DNA of 64,000 nt from positions 434,001-498,000 of the forward strand of contig NZ_JAGIPH010000002.1 in the NCBI RefSeq assembly GCF_017877135.1, written 5' to 3'. Under the pieces are notes generated by a model that ran no database searches, was not told where the DNA came from, and saw nothing but the letters and a program-made list of their open reading frames with translations. The stretch comes from Neorhizobium galegae. GTDB taxonomy: Bacteria > Pseudomonadota > Alphaproteobacteria > Rhizobiales > Rhizobiaceae. Of this stretch, positions 35,099 through 46,723 are shown one piece after another. Positions within the stretch are counted from its first letter, which is position 1; every line of letters begins with the position of its first letter. Position numbers and translations under genes: made by a program.

Positions 35099-36949
35099 AT
35101 GACCATCAATCTGCAAAAGCCGGACATCACCGAGCTGAAGCCTCGGATCACCGTCTTCGGCGTTGGCGGTGGCGGCGGCAACGCCGTCAACAACATGATC
35201 ACTGCGGGCCTCGAAGGCGTCGATTTCGTCGTCGCCAACACCGATGCCCAGGCGCTGACGATGGCCAAGGCCGAACGCATCATCCAGATGGGCGTGCAGG
35301 TAACCGAAGGTCTTGGCGCGGGTTCGCAGCCGGAAGTCGGTCGCGCCGCTGCCGAAGAATGCCTCGACGAGATCATCGATCACCTGTCGGGCACGCATAT
35401 GTGCTTCGTCACCGCCGGCATGGGCGGCGGCACCGGCACCGGCGCGGCCCCGGTTGTCGCACAGGCGGCCCGTAACAAGGGCATCCTCACCGTCGGCGTC
35501 GTCACCAAGCCGTTCCACTTCGAAGGCCAGCGCCGCATGCGGCTTGCCGAGATGGGCATCCAGGAATTGCAGAAGTCGGTCGATACGCTGATCGTCATCC
35601 CGAACCAGAACCTGTTCCGCATTGCCAACGACAAGACGACCTTTGCCGATGCCTTCGCCATGGCTGACCAGGTTCTCTATTCGGGCGTCGCCTGCATCAC
35701 CGACCTGATGGTCAAGGAAGGCCTGATCAACCTCGACTTCGCCGACGTTCGCTCCGTCATGCGCGAAATGGGCCGTGCGATGATGGGCACCGGCGAGGCC
35801 TCCGGCCAGGGCCGCGCCATGCAGGCGGCTGAAGCGGCGATCGCCAACCCGCTGCTCGACGAGACTTCGATGAAGGGTGCTCAGGGCCTGCTCATCTCCA
35901 TCACCGGCGGTCGCGACCTCACGCTCTTCGAAGTCGACGAAGCGGCAACCCGCATCCGCGAGGAAGTCGATCCGGACGCCAACATCATCCTCGGCGCCAC
36001 CTTCGACGAAGCGCTGGAAGGCGTCATCCGCGTCTCCGTCGTTGCCACCGGCATCGACCGCGCCGTGAATGAAAACGACCTGCGTGCCGCTGAAATGCGC
36101 GCCGCCACGAAACCGATTATCCGTTCTTCCGCGGCCGTTGCTTCGGCTCCGGCCGCAGTTCAGCCTGCAATGGCGCAGGCGCCCCGCACCGTCGCACCGG
36201 TCGATCACGTTGCCGAAACGATCCGTCAGGCGGAAGCCCAGATGGAACGCGAACTGTCGATTGCCACCCTGCAGCATTCGGCCCCGGCTCCCCAGCCGGT
36301 GCAGGCGCAGCCCGCTCCCGCCCCCGTGCAGGAAGAGTTCCGCCCGCAGAGCCGCCTGTTCCAGCCGGCAGCCCCTGTCGAGCCGGTCGCCGCCCGTCCG
36401 GCTCCCGCCTACACGCCCGCACCGACCTATTCGGCACCGGCACCGCAGGCGCCGGTGATGAGCCAGCCGGCTCCTCTCCAGCATCAGCCGATCCAGCACC
36501 AGCCGGTGCAGCATCAGCCGGTACACCAGCAGCCGATGCAGCAGCGTGTGGCGCAGCCGGTTGAACAGGCTGCTCCGATCATTCGCAATGTGGCAGAGCA
36601 GGTTCGCATGCCGCGCGTGGAAGACTTCCCGCCGGTACTGAAGGCCGAGATCGAACACCGCGCCCAGCCGGCCGCGCATGCGGTCGAGGAACGCGGCCCG
36701 ATGGGTCTCCTGAAGCGGATCACGAACTCGCTCGGCCGTCGCGACGACGAAGAAGGTGTGGCTGCCGACATGACTTCGGCACCGGCCGCTGCCTCGCAGC
36801 AGCGTCGTCCGCTGTCGCCGGAAGCAAGCCTCTACGCCCCGCGCCGTGGCAATCTGGACGATCACGGCCGTTCGGTTCCGTCCTCCAAGGCTCATCATGA
36901 GGACGACCAGCTGGAAATCCCGGCCTTCCTCCGTCGCCAGTCCACCTGA
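35099..36949 (+). CDS. ftsZ: Cell division protein FtsZ (long-linker form)
   Basis: 616 aa tubulin-like GTPase that forms the Z ring. GTPase core to ~residue 330: [27 protein letters not shown] (109-118, tubulin signature), and the T7 loop ([11 protein letters not shown]). A ~270-residue Ala/Pro/Gln-rich linker follows, holding a tandem QHQP repeat, then a terminal conserved peptide ending [13 protein letters not shown] that binds FtsA and other partners. Long linkers are typical of Rhizobiales. Its own promoter is possible in the 77-bp gap after ftsA. A terminator follows. Confidence 0.98.
   Translation: MTINLQKPDITELKPRITVFGVGGGGGNAVNNMITAGLEGVDFVVANTDAQALTMAKAERIIQMGVQVTEGLGAGSQPEVGRAAAEECLDEIIDHLSGTHMCFVTAGMGGGTGTGAAPVVAQAARNKGILTVGVVTKPFHFEGQRRMRLAEMGIQELQKSVDTLIVIPNQNLFRIANDKTTFADAFAMADQVLYSGVACITDLMVKEGLINLDFADVRSVMREMGRAMMGTGEASGQGRAMQAAEAAIANPLLDETSMKGAQGLLISITGGRDLTLFEVDEAATRIREEVDPDANIILGATFDEALEGVIRVSVVATGIDRAVNENDLRAAEMRAATKPIIRSSAAVASAPAAVQPAMAQAPRTVAPVDHVAETIRQAEAQMERELSIATLQHSAPAPQPVQAQPAPAPVQEEFRPQSRLFQPAAPVEPVAARPAPAYTPAPTYSAPAPQAPVMSQPAPLQHQPIQHQPVQHQPVHQQPMQQRVAQPVEQAAPIIRNVAEQVRMPRVEDFPPVLKAEIEHRAQPAAHAVEERGPMGLLKRITNSLGRRDDEEGVAADMTSAPAAASQQRRPLSPEASLYAPRRGNLDDHGRSVPSSKAHHEDDQLEIPAFLRRQST
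36479..36538 (+). repeat. Tandem 15-bp repeat in the ftsZ linker
   Basis: Four imperfect 15-bp units (CAGCATCAGCCGATC, CAGCACCAGCCGGTG, CAGCATCAGCCGGTA, CACCAGCAGCCGATG) encode [20 protein letters not shown]. In-frame copy changes would lengthen or shorten the linker. Confidence 0.85.
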
Positions 36950-36994
36950 TCATGACCGGAGGCCGGATCACCGGCCTCTTCCGACCTTGACAAG

Positions 36995-37029
36995 AAAACG
37001 CCCGCGGTCTACCGGACCGCGGGCGTTTT
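36995..37029 (+). terminator. Intrinsic terminator of the ddlB-ftsQAZ operon
   Basis: AAAACGCCCGCGGTC pairs perfectly with GACCGCGGGCGTTTT (15 bp) around TACCG. It can also serve the opposing gene ending at 37067. Confidence 0.9.
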
Positions 37030-37066
37030 CGTGACAGGACGTCGATGTGCGAAGATTTGTGCCGGT

Positions 37067-37759
37067 TCAGTTTGAGAGCACAATGTCTGCGACCGCCGTG
37101 TTTTTGGGCGACCAGCTGACAGAGACCAGGTTGCGGAAGCTTTCCGGAAAAATGAAAAGCTGGTCCCTGGTCGAGTTGCCGCGGACGGTGACGGCAAAGG
37201 CGGTCGTGCCGCCATCGGCAAGCTGCCCGACGAACATGATCGATTGTGTCGGTGCGGTTTGACTGAGGTTGCAGATTTTCAGCGCCTTGAGGCGAAAGGG
37301 CCTGTCAGGGTCATCGATGGACAGGTTGAAATTGATACTGGCGCCGGCATAGGCGGAAATATGGGGGCTGCCTTTTTCGCGCAGTCCGCGGATGCAGTCG
37401 CCATCGGCGCTGCAGGGCTTCAAGCCGCTGCGCCCGATGAGTGTGTACCCCTTCTCCTTGTATGTCTGAACCGATCCGGTGAGGTCGAGACCGGAAAAGG
37501 TGAGAGTGTCTTCACGCGCAGCGCCGATGCAGGGCTCTTCGCTCTTTGCAGAGGCCCGAAGCACTCCAGCCGCGACAGGCAGGGCAACCGTCTTGGCAGG
37601 AGACCCGCAGGAAATTTGCGGCGAAGGCGCTTGAACGACATCGTCTGCCGAGGCTATACCCATATGTGACAATGAAATATATAAAGAAGCAAAAATAAAT
37701 ATTGTGCGGTGCATTATGGCCCGTTGACCCTGCTTGATGGGGTTGTATTCTTCGATCAC
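37067..37759 (-). CDS. Orphan secreted protein, unknown function
   Basis: 230 aa from a GTG at 37759, which has AGGGAG six bases upstream. An alternative ATG at 37714 starts the signal peptide directly (MHRTIFIFASLYISLSHMG) but lacks a good RBS. The mature part has five cysteines, including a pair spaced C-x5-C (KPCSADGDC), and predicted beta-strand character (SINFNLSIDDPDRPFRLKALKICNL). No family recognised. Its upstream region is clearly AT-richer than the neighbourhood, and it lies in opposite direction between ftsZ and lpxC, so it may have been acquired. Existence as a gene is likely; function unknown. Confidence 0.7.
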   Translation of the reverse strand: MIEEYNPIKQGQRAIMHRTIFIFASLYISLSHMGIASADDVVQAPSPQISCGSPAKTVALPVAAGVLRASAKSEEPCIGAAREDTLTFSGLDLTGSVQTYKEKGYTLIGRSGLKPCSADGDCIRGLREKGSPHISAYAGASINFNLSIDDPDRPFRLKALKICNLSQTAPTQSIMFVGQLADGGTTAFAVTVRGNSTRDQLFIFPESFRNLVSVSWSPKNTAVADIVLSN

Positions 37760-38067
37760 GGCCCGCTCCCTGCAGTATTTCTAATTTTTAATTTATTTTA
37801 TGAATTCTATTTACATGCGGCGGCTTTCGTCAAGCTCCACTGTGGGCCGCAGACCGCGCAGCGCGCACTTTTGCGGCGTATCGTTTAAAATCATGGTAAA
37901 TCAACGCGCTGGCTTCGTAACAATGCGAAAGAAACAGTGATTTGGCTTGGATGCCCTCCCGGCTTATGTACAGAATTGAGAAAACAATGTTTCGACGCGA
38001 CAAGCGTAACGAAACGTCAAGGCTTTGACGCCCCGCTCGCGGGGCCGGGCATGAGAAGGCACAAGAC
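37760..38067. other. Intergenic region before lpxC, AT-rich at its left end
   Basis: 37770-37815 is strongly AT-rich (TTTCTAATTTTTAATTTATTTT), unusual here, and probably holds the promoter of the minus-strand orphan gene. Near the right end, GCCCCG/CGGGGC around CTCG (38030-38045) forms a small hairpin 22 bp before lpxC. No further gene seen. Confidence 0.5.
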
Positions 38068-39021
38068 ATGACGATCGGACTTCTGGGTTTCCAAACTACA
38101 ATCGCCGCCCCGGTGAGCCTCTCGGGGATTGGTGTACACTCCGGCAGCCCTGTCTCGATCACCTTCCAGCCGGCGGAAGCCGGCACCGGCATCCTGTTCA
38201 GCCGCCAGCTGGCGGACGGGTCGGTCGCCGAATACCGGGCGGTATCGTCCAATGTCGGCAATACCGATCTCTGCACCGTGCTTGGCACCTCGCTGCCGCG
38301 GTCGATCGCAACGATCGAGCATGTCATGGCAGCACTTTATGCGCTCGGCCTCGACAATCTGGTGGTCGAAGTCGATGGCGCCGAAATGCCGATCATGGAC
38401 GGCTCCTCCTTTCCCTTCATCGAAGCCATCGAGCAGGCAGGCATCGTCAACCTCGGCGAAAAGCGGCGCTACATCCGCGTGCTGAAGCCGGTTCGCATCG
38501 ATTCGGGTGCCTCCTGGGCGGAATTCCGCCCCTATGACGGCACGCGCTTCGAGGTGGAGATCGATTTCGATTCGCCGCTCATCGGCCGCCAGTCCTGGAA
38601 GGGTGACCTGACGGCGCAGGTTTTCCGCGATCAGCTGTCGCGCGCCCGCACCTTCGGTTTCATGCGCGATGTCGAGCGCCTGTGGGCCGCCGGCTTTGCG
38701 CTCGGTTCGTCGCTGGAAAATTCGGTCGTCATTTCCGATGATGATTCGGTGGTCAATATCGAAGGCCTGCGCTTCAAGGACGAATTCGTCCGCCACAAGA
38801 CGCTCGACGCCGTCGGCGATCTGGCGCTTGCCGGTGCCCAGTTCATCGGCTGCTATCGGTCCTATCGCGGCGGCCACAAGATGAATGCCAATGCGCTGAA
38901 GGCGTTGCTGAGCGATCCGACCGCCTATGAAGTGGTCGAAGCGCCGGTGCGCAGCCAGCGGGTTCGGGCGCGCGAATTCGTTGCCGTGAACGGCCTTGAG
39001 TTTGCTCCCTGGGCTGGCTGA
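38068..39021 (+). CDS. lpxC: UDP-3-O-acyl-N-acetylglucosamine deacetylase
   Basis: 317 aa zinc enzyme for the committed step of lipid A synthesis. Signatures: GIGVHSG, SIATIEHVMAALYALG (zinc His), MPIMDGSSFPF, and FVRHKTLDAVGDLALAG (zinc His and Asp). RBS GAGAAGG precedes the ATG. Position after ftsZ is conserved in many Gram-negatives. Confidence 0.97.
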   Translation: MTIGLLGFQTTIAAPVSLSGIGVHSGSPVSITFQPAEAGTGILFSRQLADGSVAEYRAVSSNVGNTDLCTVLGTSLPRSIATIEHVMAALYALGLDNLVVEVDGAEMPIMDGSSFPFIEAIEQAGIVNLGEKRRYIRVLKPVRIDSGASWAEFRPYDGTRFEVEIDFDSPLIGRQSWKGDLTAQVFRDQLSRARTFGFMRDVERLWAAGFALGSSLENSVVISDDDSVVNIEGLRFKDEFVRHKTLDAVGDLALAGAQFIGCYRSYRGGHKMNANALKALLSDPTAYEVVEAPVRSQRVRAREFVAVNGLEFAPWAG

Positions 39022-39042
39022 GCACTGATAGATCGGGTTTGC

Positions 39043-39075
39043 AAGGCCGTCTCCCCGGAGGCGGCCTTTCTTTTT
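39043..39075 (+). terminator. Intrinsic terminator of lpxC
   Basis: AAGGCCGTCTC pairs with GAGGCGGCCTT (one G-U) and is followed by TCTTTTT. Confidence 0.88.
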
Positions 39076-39206
39076 GGGACAGGGTGCCGCCGTGCCACAA
39101 AAATGCGTCAAAGCACCATCATTGCGTTGCTCTCCCGCTTCTTTTATGGCTAGAACGCCAATTCGGGCGGTCCAGGTAACATCGCGTGGCAATCGGGAAG
39201 TGTCGA

Positions 39207-40073
39207 ATGACTGAGACGAAGTCTGTTGGATTGAGGAACACCGCACGCCTTGCGCTTGTGTCCCTGCTGTTGGTGGGCACGGGTACGCTGGTGACCTCCT
39301 GCCAATCCGACCCGGACATCGACATTACCAAGCTCGGTCTGAACGCCGATCCGCCGGAGCAGCTTTACAATCAGGGGCTCGCCAACATGAAGGCGGGCAA
39401 TCTGACGGAAGCCAGCCGCAAATTCGATTCGATCGAAAAGCAGAACCCCTTCTCGGAATGGGGCCGCAAGGCGCTGGTGATGAGCACCTTCACCAAGTAT
39501 CGCCTGGCGCGCTATGACGACGCCGTGCAGTCCGGCAATCGCTATCTGAAGCAATACCCGCGTTCGGAAGATACCGCCTATGTGCAGTATCTCGTCGGTC
39601 TGTCCTATTCCAAGCAGATTTCCGATGTGACGCAGGATCAGAAGGCCTCCAACCGCACCATCGAGGCGATGTCGGTGGTTGTGCGCGATTATCCGAAGTC
39701 GGAATATGTCGAGGATGCGCAGGCAAAGATCCGCTTTGCCCGCGACCAGCTTGCCGGCAAGGAAATGCAGGTCGGCCGCTACTATCTGGAACGTAAGGAA
39801 TATCTGGCGGCCATCACGCGCTTCCGCGTCGTGGTGGAGAATTACGGCAATACCAATCAGGTCGAAGAGGCGCTCGCACGTCTCGTCGAAGCCTATTATG
39901 CCATGGGCGTGACGGAAGAGGCGCAGACGGCAGCCGCCGTGCTCGGCCACAACTATCCGGACAGCCAATGGTATGCGGATAGTTTCAAACTGCTGAAGGG
40001 CGGCGGGTTGGAACCGCGCGAGAACCGCGGTTCGTGGATTTCTCGGGCCGGCGCCAAGCTGATCGGCGCCTGA
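39207..40073 (+). CDS. bamD: Outer membrane assembly lipoprotein BamD
   Basis: 288 aa from the ATG at 39207. Signal with lipobox VTS-C32. The mature protein consists of TPR-like helical repeats (LYNQGLANMKAGNLTEASRKF, YVQYLVGLSYSKQI, YYLERKEYLAAITRF). BamD is the essential lipoprotein of the BAM complex that inserts beta-barrel proteins. A GTG at 39186 would lengthen the n-region by 7 residues; ATG has the better spacing to GGGAAG. Older name comL. Confidence 0.94.
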   Translation: MTETKSVGLRNTARLALVSLLLVGTGTLVTSCQSDPDIDITKLGLNADPPEQLYNQGLANMKAGNLTEASRKFDSIEKQNPFSEWGRKALVMSTFTKYRLARYDDAVQSGNRYLKQYPRSEDTAYVQYLVGLSYSKQISDVTQDQKASNRTIEAMSVVVRDYPKSEYVEDAQAKIRFARDQLAGKEMQVGRYYLERKEYLAAITRFRVVVENYGNTNQVEEALARLVEAYYAMGVTEEAQTAAAVLGHNYPDSQWYADSFKLLKGGGLEPRENRGSWISRAGAKLIGA

Positions 40074-40086
40074 AACAAGGGACATC

Positions 40087-41760
40087 ATGCTGATCCAGTT
40101 GTCGATCCGCGATATCGTTCTGATCGAGCGGCTGGACCTTTCGTTCGAAAGCGGCCTCTCGGTTCTGACGGGCGAAACGGGGGCGGGGAAATCCATCCTG
40201 CTGGACAGTCTGTCGCTGGCGCTTGGGGGGCGCGGTGATGGCGGGCTTGTGCGCCACGGTCTCGACCGCGGCCAGGTCACCGCCGTTTTCGATGTTGCAG
40301 CCGATCATCCGGCGCGCCTGATTCTGCGCGAAAACGGTCTGGACGATGACGGCGACCTGATTTTTCGCCGCACGCAATCGGCCGATGGGCGCACCAAGGC
40401 CCTCATCAACGACCAGCCGGTGAGCGTCCAGCTGATGCGCCAGGCGGGACAGCTGCTGGTCGAGATCCACGGCCAGCATGACGACCGTGCGCTTGTCGAT
40501 ACCGATGCGCATCGCGCCCTGCTCGATGCCTTTACGGGCCTCACCGAGGAGGTGGCGACGGTTGCTTCCCTCTACAGGCAGTGGCGCGATGCCGACCGGG
40601 CCTTGAAGACCCACCGCGCCCGTGTCGAGGCGGCGGCCCGCGAGGCGGATTTCCTGAGGGCCTCCGTCGAGGAGCTGGAAGTCTTGAGCCCGCGCGACGG
40701 CGAGGAAGAGGAACTGGCCGAGCAGCGCTCCCGCATGCAGAAATCCGAACGCATCGCCGGGGATATTTCCGAGGCCTGCGACTTCCTGAACGGCAATGGC
40801 TCGCCCGTGCCGCTGATTGCCTCGCTGGTGCGCCGGCTGGAGCGCAAGAGCCATGAGGCGCCGGGTCTCTTGGAAGACACCGTGCAGCTTCTCGATGCAG
40901 CCCTCGACAATCTTTCCAACGCGCAGATGGAGGCGGAAGCGGCGCTGCGCCGCACCGAATTTGATCCGCGCGAGCTGGAGCGGGTGGAGGAACGGCTGTT
41001 TGCTCTGCGCGCCGCCAGCCGCAAATATGCGGTACCCGTCACGGATCTTCCGGCGCTTGCCGAAAAGATGGTGGCAGACCTTGCCGAACTCGATGCCGGC
41101 GAGGAGCGCCTGGGCCAGCTCGAAAAGGCGGCAGCATCTGCCAAGGCAGAGTTCGACCATGCCGCGCGTGCGCTCTCTGAAAAGCGCCACAACGGCGCGG
41201 ATGCGCTGGCGGCGGCGGTCATGGCGGAACTGCCGGCCCTGAAACTGGAGAGGGCGCGCTTCATGGTGAATGTCACCGCCGATCCGGATGCTGCCACGGC
41301 AGACGGCATCGACACGGTCGAATTCCACGTGCAGACCAATCCCGGCACGCGCCCCGGCCCGATCATGAAGGTGGCCTCCGGCGGTGAACTGTCGCGCTTC
41401 CTGCTGGCGCTGAAGGTGGCGCTGGCCGACCGGGGCTCGGCGCCCACACTTGTGTTTGACGAGATCGACACCGGCGTCGGCGGCGCGGTCGCCGATGCCA
41501 TCGGCCAGCGGTTGAAGCGGCTTTCGGCAACCGTGCAGGTGCTGTCCGTCACCCATGCGCCGCAGGTGGCCGCGCGCGCCGCAACGCATCTTCTCATCTC
41601 CAAGGGGCCGGCAAGCGACGGCTCCGACAAGATCGCGACCCGCGTCGCCACCATGGCGCCGGAACACCGCGCCGAGGAAATCGCCCGCATGCTGTCGGGG
41701 GCCTCGGTCACCGACGAGGCCCGCGCCGCTGCCGCCCGTCTGCTGTCGGGCAGTGCCTGA
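40087..41760 (+). CDS. recN: DNA repair protein RecN
   Basis: 557 aa SMC-like ATPase acting in double-strand-break repair. Walker A GETGAGKSILLDSL (29-42), Gln-loop HGQHDDRAL, long coiled coil (~150-370), ABC signature SGGELSRFLLALKVAL, and Walker B TLVFDEIDTGVGG. It lies 13 bp after bamD, likely the same transcript. Confidence 0.97.
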   Translation: MLIQLSIRDIVLIERLDLSFESGLSVLTGETGAGKSILLDSLSLALGGRGDGGLVRHGLDRGQVTAVFDVAADHPARLILRENGLDDDGDLIFRRTQSADGRTKALINDQPVSVQLMRQAGQLLVEIHGQHDDRALVDTDAHRALLDAFTGLTEEVATVASLYRQWRDADRALKTHRARVEAAAREADFLRASVEELEVLSPRDGEEEELAEQRSRMQKSERIAGDISEACDFLNGNGSPVPLIASLVRRLERKSHEAPGLLEDTVQLLDAALDNLSNAQMEAEAALRRTEFDPRELERVEERLFALRAASRKYAVPVTDLPALAEKMVADLAELDAGEERLGQLEKAAASAKAEFDHAARALSEKRHNGADALAAAVMAELPALKLERARFMVNVTADPDAATADGIDTVEFHVQTNPGTRPGPIMKVASGGELSRFLLALKVALADRGSAPTLVFDEIDTGVGGAVADAIGQRLKRLSATVQVLSVTHAPQVAARAATHLLISKGPASDGSDKIATRVATMAPEHRAEEIARMLSGASVTDEARAAAARLLSGSA

Positions 41761-41928
41761 GTTTTTTTGGGTGCCCGTTCCAGGCACAGCCGGAAAATCG
41801 CGTGGCGTCGAAACAATCGGCATCGGACAGTGGATCGGCATGCTTTGCCGTTTTGCGAGGCCCCGCTTTAGCGTAAAAAGACACCGGCGAGGATCTGATC
41901 GCCAAGGCCTTGCTGTGTTGGAGAGTAG

Positions 41929-44091
<2,163 letters not shown>

Positions 44092-44209
44092 GGGGCTTTT
44101 TCTGTTCGTCCCGCACGGCAAGCGGCCCCCTCATCGGCAGCCGGCATCTTCTCCCCAGCGGGGATACGTGCCGAGCGCGGGCGAGGCGATGAGGCGGCGG
44201 CTGGCGCAG

Positions 44210-44737
44210 TCATTTCAACCGAGCCATCGCATGGGCATCCACAAAAGCGCCGTCGCGGAAGGCGAAATCGCGGTGGGTGCCTTCCACGGCAAAGCCGAAC
44301 TTCTGGTAAAGCGCCAGCGCCGCTCCGTTATCGACAAACACCGTAAGTTCCAGACGGCGCAGGTTGAGCCAGTTGTCGGCCAGGTCGGTGACGGCGGCCA
44401 TCAGGGCGGAGCCGACACCGCGTCCGGCATGCGCATCGTGAACGCCCATGCCGATGATCCCCACATGCGCGCGTCGGCCCGCCTGGCGCATCAGGCCGAT
44501 TTGGCCGATGATCTCTCCCTGCCGTTCGGCCACGAGGCCATGCGTATTGGGGTTGGCATCGCTGAAGCGGCGGGCCGTTTCCGCAAGCGGCTGGTAGGGC
44601 AGGCGCAGCGTTCCACGTCTGAAGCCCGGCAGATTGACGAGTGTCGTGATGGCGTCCGCATCCGATGGCTTTGATGCGCGGATGATAAGGTCGGCGTAGG
44701 GGGCAGGGCGTTGTTCGGGTGGTTCGTCTTGCATCAT
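44210..44737 (-). CDS. GNAT family N-acetyltransferase
   Basis: 175 aa. IIRASKPSDADAI begins the fold; the acetyl-CoA pyrophosphate loop is in DAHAGRGVGSALMAA (R-G-x-G-S/A), followed by LELTVFVDNGAALALYQKFGF, typical of motif B. Substrate unknown. GAGAGA precedes two consecutive ATG codons; the first is used. Convergent with ligA. Confidence 0.88.
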   Translation of the reverse strand: MMQDEPPEQRPAPYADLIIRASKPSDADAITTLVNLPGFRRGTLRLPYQPLAETARRFSDANPNTHGLVAERQGEIIGQIGLMRQAGRRAHVGIIGMGVHDAHAGRGVGSALMAAVTDLADNWLNLRRLELTVFVDNGAALALYQKFGFAVEGTHRDFAFRDGAFVDAHAMARLK

Positions 44738-45001
44738 TCTCTCTCGGGTTCTCAGGAAAGCCGAGGCAGAGCCATGTGACGGGTCCCTGCCTGAAACCGG
44801 CAGGGATGTGTGAACTGATCAGGCCATGCGCCAACCGTCCACACGCCCTGCGGGGCGAATGGTGTGGGTCATCACAAGATGGGTGCACGAACGGATCATG
44901 CGGCCAAGGTCTCAGACGCTTTGCCTGCCGTCAAGACAGCTTTGCCGAATCAGCCGGCCCGGATAGAACGCTGGCCATAGCAACCAGTCCGGACATCACC
45001 C

Positions 45002-45592
45002 TTGAAAACCATTGCCATCGATTTCGAAACCGCCAATGAACAGCGCGGCAGCGCCTGTTCGGTCGGTCTCGCCTGGATCGAGGATGGCCGGGTGGTGCGG
45101 GTCGAGGAGCGGCTGATCCGCCCGCGCGACATGCGCTTTTCCTCCTTCAACATCGCCGTCCACGGCATCCGGCCGGAGCATGTCGAGGATGCCGGGGAGT
45201 TTCCCGAGGTGATGGACGAGTTCATCGACGATTTTGCCGGCGCCACGATGATTGCCCATAATGCGGCCTTCGATTTCAGCGTCTGGCGCGCCTGCCTCGA
45301 TCTTTACCGCCAGTCCTATCCGGACCTGTCCTATCTCTGCAGCGTTAAGATGGCAAAGAGTGTCTGGCCGCACCTGACGTCGCACCGGCTGAACGTGCTG
45401 GCTGCCCATCTTGGCCTGACTTTCCAGCACCATAACGCGGCACAAGACGCGGCGATCTGCGCGGAGGCGACGCTTGCCATGGCCCGTGCGGTGGGAGCGG
45501 CGCATGCGCACGACATTGCGGCCCGCATCGGCATGACGATCGGCAGGCTGTATGCCGGTGGCTATTCGGCCTGCACGCTGCGCAAGCGCTGA
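45002..45592 (+). CDS. DEDDh 3'-5' exonuclease, DnaQ-like
   Basis: 196 aa. ExoI AIDFETAN (Asp7, Glu9), ExoII IAHNAAFDFSVW, ExoIIIepsilon HHNAAQDAAICAEATLAM (His, Asp). Family includes the proofreading subunit of DNA polymerase III and free-standing exonucleases; the short length without a polymerase-binding tail points to a stand-alone enzyme. The TTG start at 45002 gives MKTIAIDFET, the natural N-terminus of this fold; no ATG is available before the active site. Confidence 0.88.
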   Translation: MKTIAIDFETANEQRGSACSVGLAWIEDGRVVRVEERLIRPRDMRFSSFNIAVHGIRPEHVEDAGEFPEVMDEFIDDFAGATMIAHNAAFDFSVWRACLDLYRQSYPDLSYLCSVKMAKSVWPHLTSHRLNVLAAHLGLTFQHHNAAQDAAICAEATLAMARAVGAAHAHDIAARIGMTIGRLYAGGYSACTLRKR

Positions 45593-45678
45593 ACCGGCTG
45601 GCCGGCGCGCAGACCGTCTTGCATTCGCGTCTGCGATGCCTATCTCGTGATCACCACCGCTCACCGGAGATTTCGTTC

Positions 45679-46170
45679 ATGCGCGCCCGTCTTTTTCTTG
45701 CCGCCGCTGCCCTTTGCGGCATGGTCTCGGCCTCGCCCTCCTTTGCCGACGTGGTCGGTGAGGTCGGCGTCGACTGGATGGGCAATGATATCATCGTGGA
45801 TGCCGTCTCCGACCCCAAGGTGAAGGGCGTCACCTGCCACGTCACCTATTTCGATCGCGGCGTGCTCGACCGGCTGAAGAACGGCAAATGGTTCGAGGAT
45901 CCGTCCAACAATTCCATCGCCTGCCGCCAGACCGGCCCGATCGAAATCGGCGACATCTCGCTCTCGAAGGGCGGCGAAGAAGTCTTCAAGCAGGGCATGT
46001 CGCTGATCTGGAAGAAGATGGTTGTCAACCGGATCTACGATAAGAAGAACAACACGCTGGTCTATCTCATCCACACGCGCGAACTGACCGACGGCTCCGC
46101 CAAGATGGCGATTTCCACCGTGCCGCTGTTCAACCAGTCCGTCACATGGATCAACGGCCAGCCGAAGTAA
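45679..46170 (+). CDS. creA: CreA family protein
   Basis: 163 aa exported protein (signal peptide to about FADVVGEV). GNDIIVDAVSDPKVKGVTCHVTYFDRGVLDRL and SNNSIACRQTGPI are hallmarks of the CreA family, small periplasmic proteins of unknown biochemical role found beside creBCD in enterobacteria. The start at 45679 is preferred; the frame opens 20 codons earlier but without a signal. Here it stands without creBCD. Confidence 0.92.
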   Translation: MRARLFLAAAALCGMVSASPSFADVVGEVGVDWMGNDIIVDAVSDPKVKGVTCHVTYFDRGVLDRLKNGKWFEDPSNNSIACRQTGPIEIGDISLSKGGEEVFKQGMSLIWKKMVVNRIYDKKNNTLVYLIHTRELTDGSAKMAISTVPLFNQSVTWINGQPK

Positions 46171-46196
46171 TGGCGAACTGACCGCGACCTAACGCC

Positions 46197-46222
46197 AAAA
46201 ACCCCGGTCGCGAAGACCGGGG
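46197..46222. terminator. Terminator between creA and cheW
   Basis: CCCCGGTC (46202-46209) and GACCGGGG (46215-46222) pair around GCGAA. On the minus strand the stem is followed by five T residues, so it ends the chemoreceptor-cheW transcript; it may also act on creA. Confidence 0.8.
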
Positions 46223-46256
46223 CGGCGTCTTTCATCCAGCAGCAGGCACGTCGAAA

Positions 46257-46721
46257 TCAGGCGGCCTGGGCGAGCTCGTCGGCAATCACCGTGTCGAGGT
46301 TCAGGAAGCAGACCATGGTCTTTTCCAGTGCCACGATGCCGCGGCAGAAGGCACGCTGGGCTTCCGGAATGATTTCCGGCGCCGGCTGCAGGTCTTCGCT
46401 CTTGATCGTCATCATATCCGATACCTGCTCGACGAGCAGGCCGACCAGCTTGCCGGCAATGTCGGTCACGATGATTGCCGCCCGTTCCGACGGTTCGGTC
46501 ATCTTCATGCCGAGACGGCAGGCCATGTCGATGACCGGGATAACCGCGCCGCGCAGGTTGATGAGGCCCAGTACGTAAGGCGGCGTATGCGGCATCGGCG
46601 TCACCGGAGCCCAGCCGCGGATTTCGCGGATGGCCATGATGTCGATGCAGAACTCCTGGTCGCCCAGGTGGAAGGAGACGATCTCGAGATAGGCGCCGGT
46701 CTTCTTGATAGCGTTCGTCAT
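46257..46721 (-). CDS. cheW: Chemotaxis coupling protein CheW
   Basis: 154 aa. Double SH3-like CheW fold: LEIVSFHLGDQEFCIDIMAIREIRGW, GLINLRGAVIPVIDMACRLGM and GLLVEQVSDMMTI. It links chemoreceptors to CheA. ATG at 46721 has GGAAGAA upstream. It follows the chemoreceptor gene by 2 bp; a longer frame to 46739 would start inside the receptor gene. Dedicated receptor-CheW pairs occur outside main che operons in rhizobia. Confidence 0.95.
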   Translation of the reverse strand: MTNAIKKTGAYLEIVSFHLGDQEFCIDIMAIREIRGWAPVTPMPHTPPYVLGLINLRGAVIPVIDMACRLGMKMTEPSERAAIIVTDIAGKLVGLLVEQVSDMMTIKSEDLQPAPEIIPEAQRAFCRGIVALEKTMVCFLNLDTVIADELAQAA

Positions 46722-46723
46722 GG

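Noticed and set aside
36479..36538. Regular 15-bp repeats considered as a CRISPR-like or mobile repeat
   Set aside because: Units are contiguous without spacers, in frame, and encode the FtsZ linker.
34904..36898. 664-codon minus-strand frame over ftsZ
   Set aside because: Shadow of ftsZ; antisense of the Pro/Gln linker produces artificial Leu/Arg/His repeats.
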